A stretch of 64,000 nt of DNA from Treponema bryantii (lineage in GTDB: Bacteria > Spirochaetota > Spirochaetia > Treponematales > Treponemataceae), in contig NZ_FOFU01000001.1 of NCBI RefSeq assembly GCF_900111035.1, positions 186,001 to 250,000 of the forward strand, given 5' to 3'. The notes beneath the pieces are model-generated. The model saw nothing but the letters and a program-made list of their open reading frames with translations. It made no database searches and was not told the origin of the DNA. Made by a program: the position numbers and the translations under genes. The first letter of the stretch is position 1. Every line of letters begins with the position of its first letter. This document shows positions 42,671 through 50,399 of this stretch, one piece after another.

Positions 42671-44767
42671 ATGAAGAATTCCAATAGAAAAACAAGCCTT
42701 ATCGGCGTTTTGATTGCAACCATCGCTTTAGTTTTTATTGTTCTGACTGCCGGCCAGCTTTTTATGGTAACGAATTATTCGAATAAATCAACTGGTAAGA
42801 GTTATGGGGAAAACTGTACTGAAATTACACAGGCTTATTCTATGATGCTTACTAACCGTCTTAATATGTACATTCGTGAAATTCGAACTTATGTTGATGC
42901 GGATATTGTTCAGTCTCTTGATAATGATAAGATTATTGCGTGGATGTGTGCCAGAAATGAAAGAAAGAGTTCTAATATTGATGCTATGTATTTTGTAACT
43001 CTTGATGGTACGGCATATCGTGATGATGGAACTATTGCAGATTTTCGTAATGAAGAATTTTATAAGGCGATTGCGATTGATGGAAGTTATCAGTATGTAA
43101 GTAATCCAAAAATGGATGAGGTTATTAAAAAGCCGATTTTTTACGTTGCGCATGTTTTAATTGTAAATGGAAAAAAACTTGGTATATTTGCCGGTGTATA
43201 TCCTTTAAGTACAATGCAGAAGATGGTTAGTGATATTCAGCTTGGTGAAACTGGTAATGCCTGGATGCTTGATGGAAATGGAACTGTTATCAGTTATCCT
43301 GAATATGGTTATTCCATGAAGAAAAACTTTATTGCAGACCTTTCCAACGACCATGCAGATTTAAAACAAATTGCCCAGAATATGACAGCCAGAAAAATCG
43401 GTTCCGGCTGGATAAAATCACTGACATCTGATGAACGTTTATTTGTAACCTATGCACCGGTTCATAATGCTCCATGGAGTATTGGTTTTAATATTTCTGA
43501 AAGCCAGATTTATTCTGCCGGTCATTCTATCCGAAAAATTATGCTGATTTCGTTTGGTGTTATTGTTGTTGTTCTTCTTTTAATTACAGGACTTCTTTTA
43601 TTCTCCTTATTGCATCCTCTTAAGAAGGTTGAGCAGACAATCAATGAAATTGCTTCTGGAAATGCAAATCTTACTAAACGAATCAGTATTTCTTCGAATA
43701 ATGAAATTGGTGCAATTGTAGTTGGCTTTAACCGGTTTACAGAAAAGCTGCAGTCTATAGTTTCTGAATTAAAGAAATCACAGATTACACTTTCTAGTGC
43801 GGGTGATATTCTTGCAAAGACAACAGAAGCTTCTGCTGATGCAATTGAAAATATTAAAGACAGTATTATTGAAACTACTTCCGGTATTCAGGAACAGACA
43901 GATGGTATAAATGAAACATCAACTGCTGTAAATGAAATAGCTTCTAATATTACATCACTTGAGAAAATGATTACAAATCAGGTCGCAGGTGTAACTGAAG
44001 CTTCCAGTGCTGTTGAACAGATGATTGGTAATATTGATTCTGTTACTAATACAGTAGAGAAGATGGTAGGCTCGTTTAATATACTTTCTGAAAGTGCCCG
44101 CGATGGTTATCAGAAACAGTCTGGTGTAAATGAGATGCTTTTGAAGATTGAATCTGATTCTAAGCTGCTTCTTGAAGCAAACCAGGTAATTGCAAATATT
44201 GCACGTCAGACAAACCTGCTTGCCATGAATGCTGCAATTGAAGCGGCTCATGCTGGTGAAGCAGGAAAGGGCTTCTCTGTCGTATCTGATGAAATCCGTA
44301 AGCTTTCTGAAAACTCTACAATTCAGTCTTCAACAATTGGTGAACGACTTGAGCATATTCGTGCTTCTATTGAAGAGGTAGTAGCTGCTTCTAAACAGTC
44401 GAGTGAAGCCTTTAGTACTGTAGAAAACGGAATTAAGAATACCGATGAACTTGTACAGCTTATTCAGAATGCTATGGCTGAACAGAAGGTTGGTTCTTCT
44501 CAGATTATTGAAGCCTTGCGTGATATGAATGACAGTTCATCTGAAGTAAGTTCTGCCTCTAAAGAAATGGCTCAGGGGAACCAGTTGATTCTTGAGCAGG
44601 TTGAACGTCTTAAATCTAGTGCTGACAGAATGCAGGCCTTCATCAATCTTATGGATTCTAATACTAAACAGATTGATAAGAGTAGTTCTGAATTGATTGA
44701 TATAGCAACAAAGGTAGGTGAGACAATCGGGCAGATTAGTTCTCAGATTGATCAGTTTGAAGTTTAA
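42671..44767 (+). CDS. Methyl-accepting chemotaxis protein (Cache-type sensor)
   Basis: Transmembrane chemoreceptor of about 698 residues. A first helix ([20 protein letters not shown]) is followed by a large periplasmic region with Cache-like features, a second helix near residue 300 ([20 protein letters not shown]), a HAMP linker with [10 protein letters not shown], and the signalling domain with the highly conserved tip [26 protein letters not shown] supports the ATG at 42671. It probably signals through CheA/CheW to the periplasmic flagella. Tight coupling to the binding lipoprotein suggests that protein presents the ligand. Confidence 0.94.
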   Translation: MKNSNRKTSLIGVLIATIALVFIVLTAGQLFMVTNYSNKSTGKSYGENCTEITQAYSMMLTNRLNMYIREIRTYVDADIVQSLDNDKIIAWMCARNERKSSNIDAMYFVTLDGTAYRDDGTIADFRNEEFYKAIAIDGSYQYVSNPKMDEVIKKPIFYVAHVLIVNGKKLGIFAGVYPLSTMQKMVSDIQLGETGNAWMLDGNGTVISYPEYGYSMKKNFIADLSNDHADLKQIAQNMTARKIGSGWIKSLTSDERLFVTYAPVHNAPWSIGFNISESQIYSAGHSIRKIMLISFGVIVVVLLLITGLLLFSLLHPLKKVEQTINEIASGNANLTKRISISSNNEIGAIVVGFNRFTEKLQSIVSELKKSQITLSSAGDILAKTTEASADAIENIKDSIIETTSGIQEQTDGINETSTAVNEIASNITSLEKMITNQVAGVTEASSAVEQMIGNIDSVTNTVEKMVGSFNILSESARDGYQKQSGVNEMLLKIESDSKLLLEANQVIANIARQTNLLAMNAAIEAAHAGEAGKGFSVVSDEIRKLSENSTIQSSTIGERLEHIRASIEEVVAASKQSSEAFSTVENGIKNTDELVQLIQNAMAEQKVGSSQIIEALRDMNDSSSEVSSASKEMAQGNQLILEQVERLKSSADRMQAFINLMDSNTKQIDKSSSELIDIATKVGETIGQISSQIDQFEV

Positions 44768-44779
44768 TTGAATATGAAT

Positions 44780-44861
44780 TAAGGTGGTTTAGTTTCCTTC
44801 GATGCTCCGGCTGTGCTAAGCAGCCAGTCTGCTCATGGATCTAAATCACCTTAGTTTTTTT
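44780..44861. terminator. Long-armed terminator between the chemoreceptor and znuA genes
   Basis: TAAGGTGGTTTAG pairs with CTAAATCACCTTA (one G-T pair) across about 48 bases that hold further short hairpins; a T run follows at 44855-44861. Placed between convergent genes, so it may act on both strands. The large loop resembles a mobile or dispersed element more than a simple terminator. Confidence 0.6.
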
Positions 44862-44864
44862 AAC

Positions 44865-45923
44865 TTATTTTAATGCATCTTCAAGAACCTTGAGATTGTC
44901 TTCCATAATCTTAAGGTATGTAGTTCCAGCTGCAGCCTGCTTTGCAGTTGTAGACTGGATAGAATCCATTGTAAGAACTTTTGCATTCTTGTTCTTTGTG
45001 TTCTGTACGATTGTGCGGGCGATTTTTCCATCACCGCTTTCAATTTTAAGAACTGTGTTGAGTCCAAGTTCATCTACCTTTTTAGAAAGGAAGATGACAG
45101 TTTCAAAACTTGCTTCTGTTTCTGCGGAACATCCTACGAAGGCGGCAAAATAGTCGAGGTTGTAATCGTCTACGAGGTAGCGGAATGGAAAACGGTCACC
45201 AAAGAGAATTGTTTTCTTTGATGCTGAATTTACAGCTGCGGTGTATTTTGCATCGAGAGCATCGAGGCGGGCTGTGTATGCTGCAAGGTTTGCGTTGTAA
45301 GCTGTGACGTTTGCTGCATCTTTTTCGCAGAGAGCTGCGGCGATTTCTGCACTCAGGATTTTTGCATTGCGGAGAGAAAGCCATACGTGTTCGTCGTATT
45401 CAACTTCTTCTTCATCATTGTCGTGGTGATGATGGTGGTGTTCTTCTGCTTCATGATGATCATCGTGATCGTGGTCGCCGTCATGATGGTGATGTTCGTG
45501 CTCTTCTTCCTCTTCGGCCTGCATACCTTCCTTTATTTCTTCGGCTTTTACTTTGTCGCCGAGTGTTTCGAGAAGGTTGATTACCTTCATATTTTTATTC
45601 TTTGCATTTTTGAGTGCATCGGCTACCCATCCGTCGCTTTCGCCGCCAACGTAGATGAAAATGTCTGCGGTGGAAATTTTGGCGATGTCCTGAATTGATG
45701 GCTGGTAAGAGTGGAGGTCTACACCGTTTCCAAGAAGAAGGGTGAGCTCTACATTATTTGCGTTGTCTCCAAGGATTTCGCGGGTCCAGTCGTACTCCGG
45801 GAAAATGGTGGTTACGACTTTGAGCTTATTTGAGTTCTTGTCGTTTTTCTTTGCTTTTGCGCAAACAGTTGTTGTGAGTAATGTAAGAATTATTAATCCT
45901 AAAATTGTTTTCTTTAATTTCAT
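44865..45923 (-). CDS. znuA: Zinc-binding periplasmic protein, ZnuA/TroA type
   Basis: Substrate-binding component of a zinc (or manganese) ABC importer, 352 residues with an N-terminal signal (ILGLIILTLLTTTVCAKA). The cluster A-1 fold shows VVTTIFPEYDWTREILGDN, and metal-ligand histidines lie in VDLHSYQPS and EHVWLSLRNA. A His/Asp/Glu-rich loop at about residues 140-175 (multiple HHHH and HDHDDHH runs) is typical of zinc-specific members. AAAGGAG precedes the ATG. It is the last gene of a zinc operon; the permease and ATPase are not in this window. Confidence 0.9.
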   Translation of the reverse strand: MKLKKTILGLIILTLLTTTVCAKAKKNDKNSNKLKVVTTIFPEYDWTREILGDNANNVELTLLLGNGVDLHSYQPSIQDIAKISTADIFIYVGGESDGWVADALKNAKNKNMKVINLLETLGDKVKAEEIKEGMQAEEEEEHEHHHHDGDHDHDDHHEAEEHHHHHHDNDEEEVEYDEHVWLSLRNAKILSAEIAAALCEKDAANVTAYNANLAAYTARLDALDAKYTAAVNSASKKTILFGDRFPFRYLVDDYNLDYFAAFVGCSAETEASFETVIFLSKKVDELGLNTVLKIESGDGKIARTIVQNTKNKNAKVLTMDSIQSTTAKQAAAGTTYLKIMEDNLKVLEDALK

Positions 45924-45953
45924 TTTATTCTCCTTTAAGTAATTTCAAAGTTA

Positions 45954-46028
45954 CAGGGGCGTTGCGGGGATGTGCCCCGCAGAGAGGGTAGCGAGCAACG
46001 CAGTGCGAGCGAGGGGGAGGCTTCACCT
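45954..46028. repeat. GC-rich structured repeat between the GTPase and znuA genes
   Basis: GCGGGG and CCCCGC form a short hairpin, and GTAGCGAGCAACGC, GCGAGCGAGG and GAGGCTTCACCTC follow. The composition is unlike the flanking genes. Resembles the GC-rich stretches at 38395-38458 and 49596-49722. Possibly an operon attenuator or a dispersed repeat. Confidence 0.5.
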
Positions 46029-46036
46029 CCTGTATG

Positions 46037-47194
46037 CTACGCTATGGCCTTCTCATCAAGACAACTTTCCAGTGCCTTTTTTATTTCTTCCTGATTGTAT
46101 CCCTTGCCAATGAATACAATCTGATTTTCTCTGTCTCCGAATTCCTCGTCCCAGTTTTCCTTTACATCGGGATTCTGTTCAAGGAAGGCTTTTTTCTGCT
46201 CCTCAACGAGGGCGTCTATCCAGTAAGACACTTCCATTACAGAAGAGTTACGGCCGGCCTGTTCAAAAAGCTGAACGTCTGCATCAGCATCAGAAAACCA
46301 GATGTAGCCCTTTGCACGGATAAGCTCCTTTGGATAATTGTTGTTCACAAAGTTTGCAAACTTTTCGCGGTTGAACGGACGCTTTTCTTCGTAAACGAAA
46401 CTTGAGATTCCGTATTCGCCTGTACAGCCCTGCTGAGCACGGTTTGGTTCATTAAGGCTGTTTATTGCCTTCTGAATTGCAGATGATGAATCAATCTGTT
46501 CAAAGTTGAACGGCTCACGGGTTGTAATTTTTTCAAGTTCAATATTGCCGTTTATACTGTGGTAGATTGGAGCGCGGGTCTGGAACTCGCGGACAATTTT
46601 TTCTACCTCGGCCAGCTGAATTTCATCCAGCAGGTCACATTTATTTAATACGATAAAGTTACAGAACTCAATCTGGTCAACAATCAGAGTGGAAATCTCT
46701 TCTGCTGTAAGATTGTTTTCATCAACCTTTTCGTTTTTCTGCTTCTTAAGGTCATCTAAGAACTCGCGGTAGATTCTGTCTGCATCAACTACTGTAACAA
46801 CCGAAGTAAGATAAACGTTGGTATCAGGATTGTCTTCCTCGTAGGCAAGGAAGCTGGCACTTACGGCACCAGGATCACTGATTCCAGAAGCTTCTACGAA
46901 AATAACTTCCACACTGTCGATTGCAGAAATCTTTTCAATCTGTTTAATAAACTCATCGCGGAGGGTGCAGCAGATGCAGCCGTTCTGAAGTTCGAACATA
47001 GGGCATTCTGCAACATTTGCGCCTTCCTTTTTCAAAATTGAAGCATCTACGTTAATGCTTCCCATATCATTTACTATGAGGGCAACGCGGCGTGTTTCCT
47101 GACGGAGCAGGTTGTTAAGCAGTGTAGTTTTGCCCGAACCAAGGTAGCCTGTGATAAGGACTACGGGTTTTTTATTTTTTATATTCTTGTTCAT
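46037..47194 (-). CDS. COG0523-family G3E GTPase, putative zinc metallochaperone
   Basis: A CobW/YciC/ZigA-like GTPase of 385 residues. Walker A is VLITGYLGSGKTTLLNNLL, the metal motif is GCICCTL (CxCC), the guanine motif is VLNKCDLLD, and the CobW C-terminal domain (KGYIWFSDADADVQLFEQAG) is present. Family members in Zur-controlled operons deliver zinc to key enzymes during starvation. The ATG at 47194 is chosen; an upstream ATG at 47218 would take eight residues from a repeat. Lies between a Fur-family/small-membrane pair and znuA. Confidence 0.9.
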   Translation of the reverse strand: MNKNIKNKKPVVLITGYLGSGKTTLLNNLLRQETRRVALIVNDMGSINVDASILKKEGANVAECPMFELQNGCICCTLRDEFIKQIEKISAIDSVEVIFVEASGISDPGAVSASFLAYEEDNPDTNVYLTSVVTVVDADRIYREFLDDLKKQKNEKVDENNLTAEEISTLIVDQIEFCNFIVLNKCDLLDEIQLAEVEKIVREFQTRAPIYHSINGNIELEKITTREPFNFEQIDSSSAIQKAINSLNEPNRAQQGCTGEYGISSFVYEEKRPFNREKFANFVNNNYPKELIRAKGYIWFSDADADVQLFEQAGRNSSVMEVSYWIDALVEEQKKAFLEQNPDVKENWDEEFGDRENQIVFIGKGYNQEEIKKALESCLDEKAIA

Positions 47195-47212
47195 TGTGAT
47201 TTTTCCTTTTGA

Positions 47213-47273
47213 TGTCATCCCAAACTTTTTTCGGGATCTTATTATTAGATGCTGAAACTAGGTCAGCATGACA
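47213..47273. repeat. GTCATCCC...GCATGAC dispersed repeat upstream of the GTPase gene
   Basis: The stretch starts GTCATCCCAAACTTTTTTCG, continues with GGGATCTTATTATTAGATG and ends GCTGAAACTAGGTCAGCATGAC. Such GTCATCCCGAA...CAGCATGAC elements are common intergenic repeats in bacteria. It lies between the small membrane protein gene and the GTPase gene and provides an alternative upstream ATG. Confidence 0.7.
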
Positions 47274-47279
47274 GGGGAT

Positions 47280-47579
47280 CTAAATCACAAGTTTAACTTT
47301 CTGCTTTACGAGAGTTGCAGGTGCGAGGAGAAGGGCAGAAAGAAGAATGATGTTAATATAGAAGATTGAAGTAAACTCTACCGATGCCGAAACTGTATTT
47401 TGTCCGATTTTTTCTGTGTTATGAATTATCTGAAGTACAAGGCAGACAGGGCAGTCTTCTTCGTGGCAGGCTGCTTCGTGTCCTGTATGAAAAGCTTCAA
47501 AGGTGAGTTCTGCAAAAAGTGAGAGAGCTGTAAGAAGTGCCGCAATGCGAAGAAGGCGGAAAAGTTTTTGATTATTCAT
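47280..47579 (-). CDS. Small membrane protein with exposed Cys/His motif in the zinc operon
   Basis: A 99-residue protein with two hydrophobic segments (LLRIAALLTALSLFAELTF and IFYINIILLSALLLAPATLV). Between them lies HTGHEAACHEEDCPVCLVLQ, a His/Cys-rich loop with CPVC that could bind zinc outside the membrane. I do not recognise a named family. Its start overlaps the regulator gene by eight bases, so it is coupled to it. Context suggests a role in zinc uptake or sensing. Confidence 0.7.
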   Translation of the reverse strand: MNNQKLFRLLRIAALLTALSLFAELTFEAFHTGHEAACHEEDCPVCLVLQIIHNTEKIGQNTVSASVEFTSIFYINIILLSALLLAPATLVKQKVKLVI

Positions 47580-48003
47580 CTTCTTTTACCTTCTTGTCTG
47601 CACAGTCTGTGCAAAGCCCGTAGAAAACTGTACGAAGTGGATTGATAACAAAGCCATGTTCTGTTTTTAAGTGGCCGCCGAGTTCTTCAAGTTCATCACA
47701 TTCAAGATGAATAAGGCGGCCACAGAGTTCACACTTCAAATGGAAGTGATGGTCATTTTTATTGCAATCTTCACCGGAGTATTCAAAGCAGGCAGCAGAA
47801 TGGTCATCTATAAAATATTTCTGAATCTTGCCTTCATTTACAAGCTTTTCAAGCTGGCGGTAAATTGTTGCAATTCCAATGGAGATATTCTTTGCTTCAA
47901 AGTGTGCACGAACATCTTCGGCAGTAAAATGCTGTCCCTGCATTTCGCGGAGATACGAAAAAAGAAGTTCCTGCTGTTTTGTTTTATATGCTGCTTTCTG
48001 CAT
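47572..48003 (-). CDS. Fur-family regulator, probably Zur
   Basis: A 143-residue metalloregulator with the Fur winged helix (FTAEDVRAHF, SIGIATIYRQLEKLVNEG) and the dimerisation domain, including the HHFHLKCELCGRLIHLECDE metal region and CTDC at the C-terminus, which with CELC forms the structural zinc site. The downstream zinc genes favour a zinc sensor over iron or peroxide sensing. Two Fur-type palindromes flank its own promoter, predicting autoregulation of the four-gene operon. Confidence 0.88.
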   Translation of the reverse strand: MQKAAYKTKQQELLFSYLREMQGQHFTAEDVRAHFEAKNISIGIATIYRQLEKLVNEGKIQKYFIDDHSAACFEYSGEDCNKNDHHFHLKCELCGRLIHLECDELEELGGHLKTEHGFVINPLRTVFYGLCTDCADKKVKEDE

Positions 48004-48020
48004 TTTATGAAAAGCTCCAA

Positions 48021-48039
48021 TTTGATAACGATTCTCAAA
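48021..48039. promoter_or_regulatory. Fur/Zur-type box 1
   Basis: TTTGATAACGATTCTCAAA, a 7-1-7-like palindrome. Its first bases on the transcribed side touch the -10 box (48039-48044). Its reverse complement matches box 2 at 17 of 19 positions. Confidence 0.8.
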
Positions 48040-48066
48040 TTATACGAATTGCTTAAAAAATGTCAA
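48039..48066 (-). promoter_or_regulatory. Promoter of the Zur operon
   Basis: On the minus strand: TTGACA (48066-48061), 16-base spacer and TATAAT (48044-48039). Both boxes match consensus. It is flanked on both sides by Fur-type palindromes. Confidence 0.85.
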
Positions 48067-48071
48067 TTGAA

Positions 48072-48090
48072 TTTGAGAATTATTATCAAA
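48072..48090. promoter_or_regulatory. Fur/Zur-type box 2
   Basis: TTTGAGAATTATTATCAAA lies just upstream of the -35 box and close to the 3' end of the neighbouring HTH-FliM gene (48098). Matches the classic Fur-family 7-1-7 pattern (TGAGAAT-T-ATTATCA). Confidence 0.8.
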
Positions 48091-48097
48091 TTTGAAA

Positions 48098-49483
48098 TTA
48101 ATCAATAATCTTTATTGCATACATTTCATCGATAACTAAAACTTCGCCTCGCGCAACACTTATTCCGTCTTTGATAATTGAGACTGGTTTACCGGGAGTT
48201 GTGTCTAAAGGAATTATGTGACCTTCATGAAGCCTCTGTATCTTTTCTGATGGCAGGTATGTTCCTCCAAGCCTTAGCGCAATATAGTGTTCTTCATCAT
48301 AAGAAATTGCGTTTTCTTTTTTTTCGTCGTAGATTCTGATGGCAAAAGTTTCATCTGCTACACATACTTCACCTGTGAACATCACTTTATTATCAACAAC
48401 TACATTTAGTGGTGTGTTATATTTAATTGAAGTCATCAGAATTGTTCCTGGTTCAAGGTTTACTGTGTCGGAAATAAAGCGTCCAAATTCAGCATATACA
48501 TTGTTTTCGTGAGGACGTGATTTTATATCTGTCAGTTCCTGAAGATTTGTATTGTCCTTGCCAAAAAGACCTGCTTTACGGCAAAGATGTGAAAAATAAG
48601 CATAATTAAACTGTATGTTTACCATACCACCATCGTTGTCACTTGTGATTTCAAGAGTAACAAGAACACACATTTCCCCCGGAATCTGACCTGTGGAGCC
48701 TGGGAGCAGTGTGTTAATTTCGCTGCTAAAACTTTTCTCGAATTCTTCCCATGGAATAGATTTATCTGTGTTCTGGTAAATAAAATCCTGCATTGTTTGA
48801 ATAAAATGATTAACGTAAGTAAGTTTCAAACAGTCGCTGTCGTTTTGTGTAAGCTCAGGATATTTTTCATAATCTTGTTTTAATAAAACTTTTCCGATAC
48901 AGGGATCCACTTCAGCTGTAAAACCTGCGTTATTATAATCATAAGTATAGAAGAAAGTTCTTTGTGGCAGGCTTCGTATATACTCCTCGTTTGTAAGCTG
49001 ATCAACTGATAGAACCTGAATTCTAAGTAAATCTGGCCTGTTATTGAATAATTCATTTTTGATTTTTTCACAGAGTAATTCAAACATATTCCAGATTTTA
49101 CGAAGCTCGTATTTTCCAAATAAATCAGGACGCTTAAAATCATAAAGCTTTATTCTGCAGTTAGGATTTTTTAAAAGACTTCTTGATGTATCGGAGTCTT
49201 CTCCTGTACTTATTGCGTGAAGTAACTGTTCTATTTCAGAAGCTGTTAACAATTTGTTAGAATTATCTATTTCTTTTAGTTCACCTTTAAGAAGAGAATC
49301 TACATCTGTGCCAAGTGCTTCTGCAAGGGCAGGGAGTGTGCCTATATCCGGGCAGCCGTCTCCGCGTTCCCATTTACTTACGGTTTTATCGCTTACGTTT
49401 ATCTGCGCGGCAAGTTCTTTTTGTGTGAGCCCTTTTTTTGATCTGAGGTAATTGATGATTTTTCCAGTTCTCTGTGCGTCCAT
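48098..49483 (-). CDS. XRE helix-turn-helix protein fused to FliM and two FliN/SpoA domains
   Basis: A single 461-residue frame. Residues 7-62 are an XRE-type HTH (KGLTQKELAAQINVSDKTVS, then KWERGDGCPDIGTLPALAEA). Residues 78-92 (LLTASEIEQLLHAIS) resemble the FliM CheY-binding peptide. Residues 110-305 match the FliM middle domain: IKLYDFKRPDLFGK at 111-124 and SVDQLTNEEYIRSLP at 159-173. Residues 335-386 and 399-460 look like two SpoA/FliN domains, the second with GHIIPLDTTPGKPV and ARGEVLVIDE. The GGxG loop by which FliM binds FliG is not seen (VLLKQDYEKYPELT in its place). AAGGAG precedes the ATG. Probably a transcription regulator derived from the flagellar switch; targets unknown. Confidence 0.85.
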   Translation of the reverse strand: MDAQRTGKIINYLRSKKGLTQKELAAQINVSDKTVSKWERGDGCPDIGTLPALAEALGTDVDSLLKGELKEIDNSNKLLTASEIEQLLHAISTGEDSDTSRSLLKNPNCRIKLYDFKRPDLFGKYELRKIWNMFELLCEKIKNELFNNRPDLLRIQVLSVDQLTNEEYIRSLPQRTFFYTYDYNNAGFTAEVDPCIGKVLLKQDYEKYPELTQNDSDCLKLTYVNHFIQTMQDFIYQNTDKSIPWEEFEKSFSSEINTLLPGSTGQIPGEMCVLVTLEITSDNDGGMVNIQFNYAYFSHLCRKAGLFGKDNTNLQELTDIKSRPHENNVYAEFGRFISDTVNLEPGTILMTSIKYNTPLNVVVDNKVMFTGEVCVADETFAIRIYDEKKENAISYDEEHYIALRLGGTYLPSEKIQRLHEGHIIPLDTTPGKPVSIIKDGISVARGEVLVIDEMYAIKIID

Positions 49484-49503
49484 AAGCTTCTCCTTATGAT
49501 TTA

Positions 49504-49531
49504 AGTATAAGAGGAGAATCTGAAATTGTCA
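49504..49531 (-). promoter_or_regulatory. Promoter of the HTH-FliM gene
   Basis: On the minus strand: TGACAA (49531-49526), 16-base spacer and TATACT (49509-49504), about 20 bases before the ATG at 49483. Confidence 0.5.
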
Positions 49532-49551
49532 TCCGACTTTTCGTAGGATAT

Positions 49552-49583
49552 AGTAGAATTCTACTGTTTGTAAGTAGAATTCT
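49552..49583. promoter_or_regulatory. Palindromic operator candidate for the HTH-FliM regulator
   Basis: AGTAGAATTCTACT (49552-49565) is a perfect palindrome; AGTAGAATTCT is repeated 21 bases further on at 49573-49583, two helical turns away. The pair lies just upstream of the predicted -35 box. XRE proteins commonly bind paired palindromes near their own promoter. Confidence 0.6.
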
Positions 49584-49595
49584 CTGCGTTAGGCT

Positions 49596-49722
49596 ATGGA
49601 GCACCTGCGAAGCAGCCGACCGCAGGAAACGGTGGTTGAGCTTGTCGAAACTACCGTTTTCGAGGACGGTGAGCGTAGCGAAGTGCGGAACAGCCGACCA
49701 TGCGAAGCATGGGAACGCCTTG
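49596..49722. repeat. Composite dispersed repeat upstream of ruvA
   Basis: Within 49484-49765 no gene is seen. This part contains AACGGTGGTT / AACTACCGTT, a hairpin around GAGCTTGTCG, which belongs to the widespread GGTTGAGCTTGTCGAAACC type, flanked by two GC-rich units sharing CAGCCGACC and GCGAAGCA motifs. A short open frame through it is not considered real. Confidence 0.6.
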
Positions 49723-49730
49723 AATCCTTA

Positions 49731-49759
49731 TTAACGAAAAGAAGATTTTCAACTATAAT
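49731..49759 (+). promoter_or_regulatory. ruvA promoter, predicted leaderless
   Basis: TTAACG (49731-49736), 17-base spacer, TATAAT (49754-49759), then six bases to the ATG at 49766; no Shine-Dalgarno. Confidence 0.65.
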
Positions 49760-49765
49760 AAAATT

Positions 49766-50383
49766 ATGTTCAACTCACTTACTGGAATTATTACTGGAAA
49801 GTTTCCGAAACAGGTTTTTATAGATACGAACGGCGTGGAATGGGATTTGTGTGTGCCGGATTCTAACCTCGATATGCTGCCGCCGGTTGGCAATGAGGCG
49901 AAGATTTACACCTGGCTGCAGCACACCGACCAGCTTATGGCTTTGTACGGTTTTGCGAGTGCCGATGAACGCAGTGTTTTTCTTGACCTTCTGAAGGTTG
50001 ACGGTGTTGGACCAAAGGGCGCTGTAAAAATTATGAGTGCGGTTTCTTCTGCGCGGCTTATGGATGTGCTTGAAAAAGGTGACCTTGAAATGCTCGAAAA
50101 GATTCCGGGGGTCGGTAAGAAAACCGCCGGCAAATTGCTGCTTACTCTCAAAGGCAAACTAAAGCTTCGCGAAGAAGAGGGAAGCGTTGTTCGTGTTGCA
50201 GCTGCTTCTCCATATTCTGATGTTGTGACTTCTCTTGTTGGAATGGGCTATGATAAACGGCTTGTTGAACAGAAGGTTGCTCAGCTTGTTGAAGTGCTTA
50301 CTAACGAGGCGGACTTTGCAGGGAAGTCTCAGAAAGAACGTGAGGATATTCTGTTCCGTCGTGTTATTGTTGAACTGGCGTAG
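49766..50383 (+). CDS. ruvA: Holliday junction branch-migration protein RuvA
   Basis: RuvA tetramers bind the four-way junction and load the RuvB motor. The 205-residue protein has the N-terminal OB fold (MFNSLTGIITGKFPKQVFID), tandem helix-hairpin-helix motifs (LLKVDGVGPKGAVKIMSAV and IPGVGKKTAGKLLLTLKGKL), and the C-terminal RuvB-binding helices. The start is supported by a promoter ending six bases upstream. ruvB follows after an opposite-strand DUF1232 gene; ruvA-ruvB are thus not in one operon here. Confidence 0.95.
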   Translation: MFNSLTGIITGKFPKQVFIDTNGVEWDLCVPDSNLDMLPPVGNEAKIYTWLQHTDQLMALYGFASADERSVFLDLLKVDGVGPKGAVKIMSAVSSARLMDVLEKGDLEMLEKIPGVGKKTAGKLLLTLKGKLKLREEEGSVVRVAAASPYSDVVTSLVGMGYDKRLVEQKVAQLVEVLTNEADFAGKSQKEREDILFRRVIVELA

Positions 50384-50399
50384 CGGGCTGTGTTTTTTT

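Noticed and set aside
45311-45698. Histidine/arginine- and valine-rich plus-strand frames
   Set aside because: They lie opposite the His-rich loop of znuA and have no start signals; they are compositional shadows.
49596-49823. Short plus-strand frame upstream of ruvA
   Set aside because: It runs through a dispersed repeat and overlaps the ruvA promoter and start.
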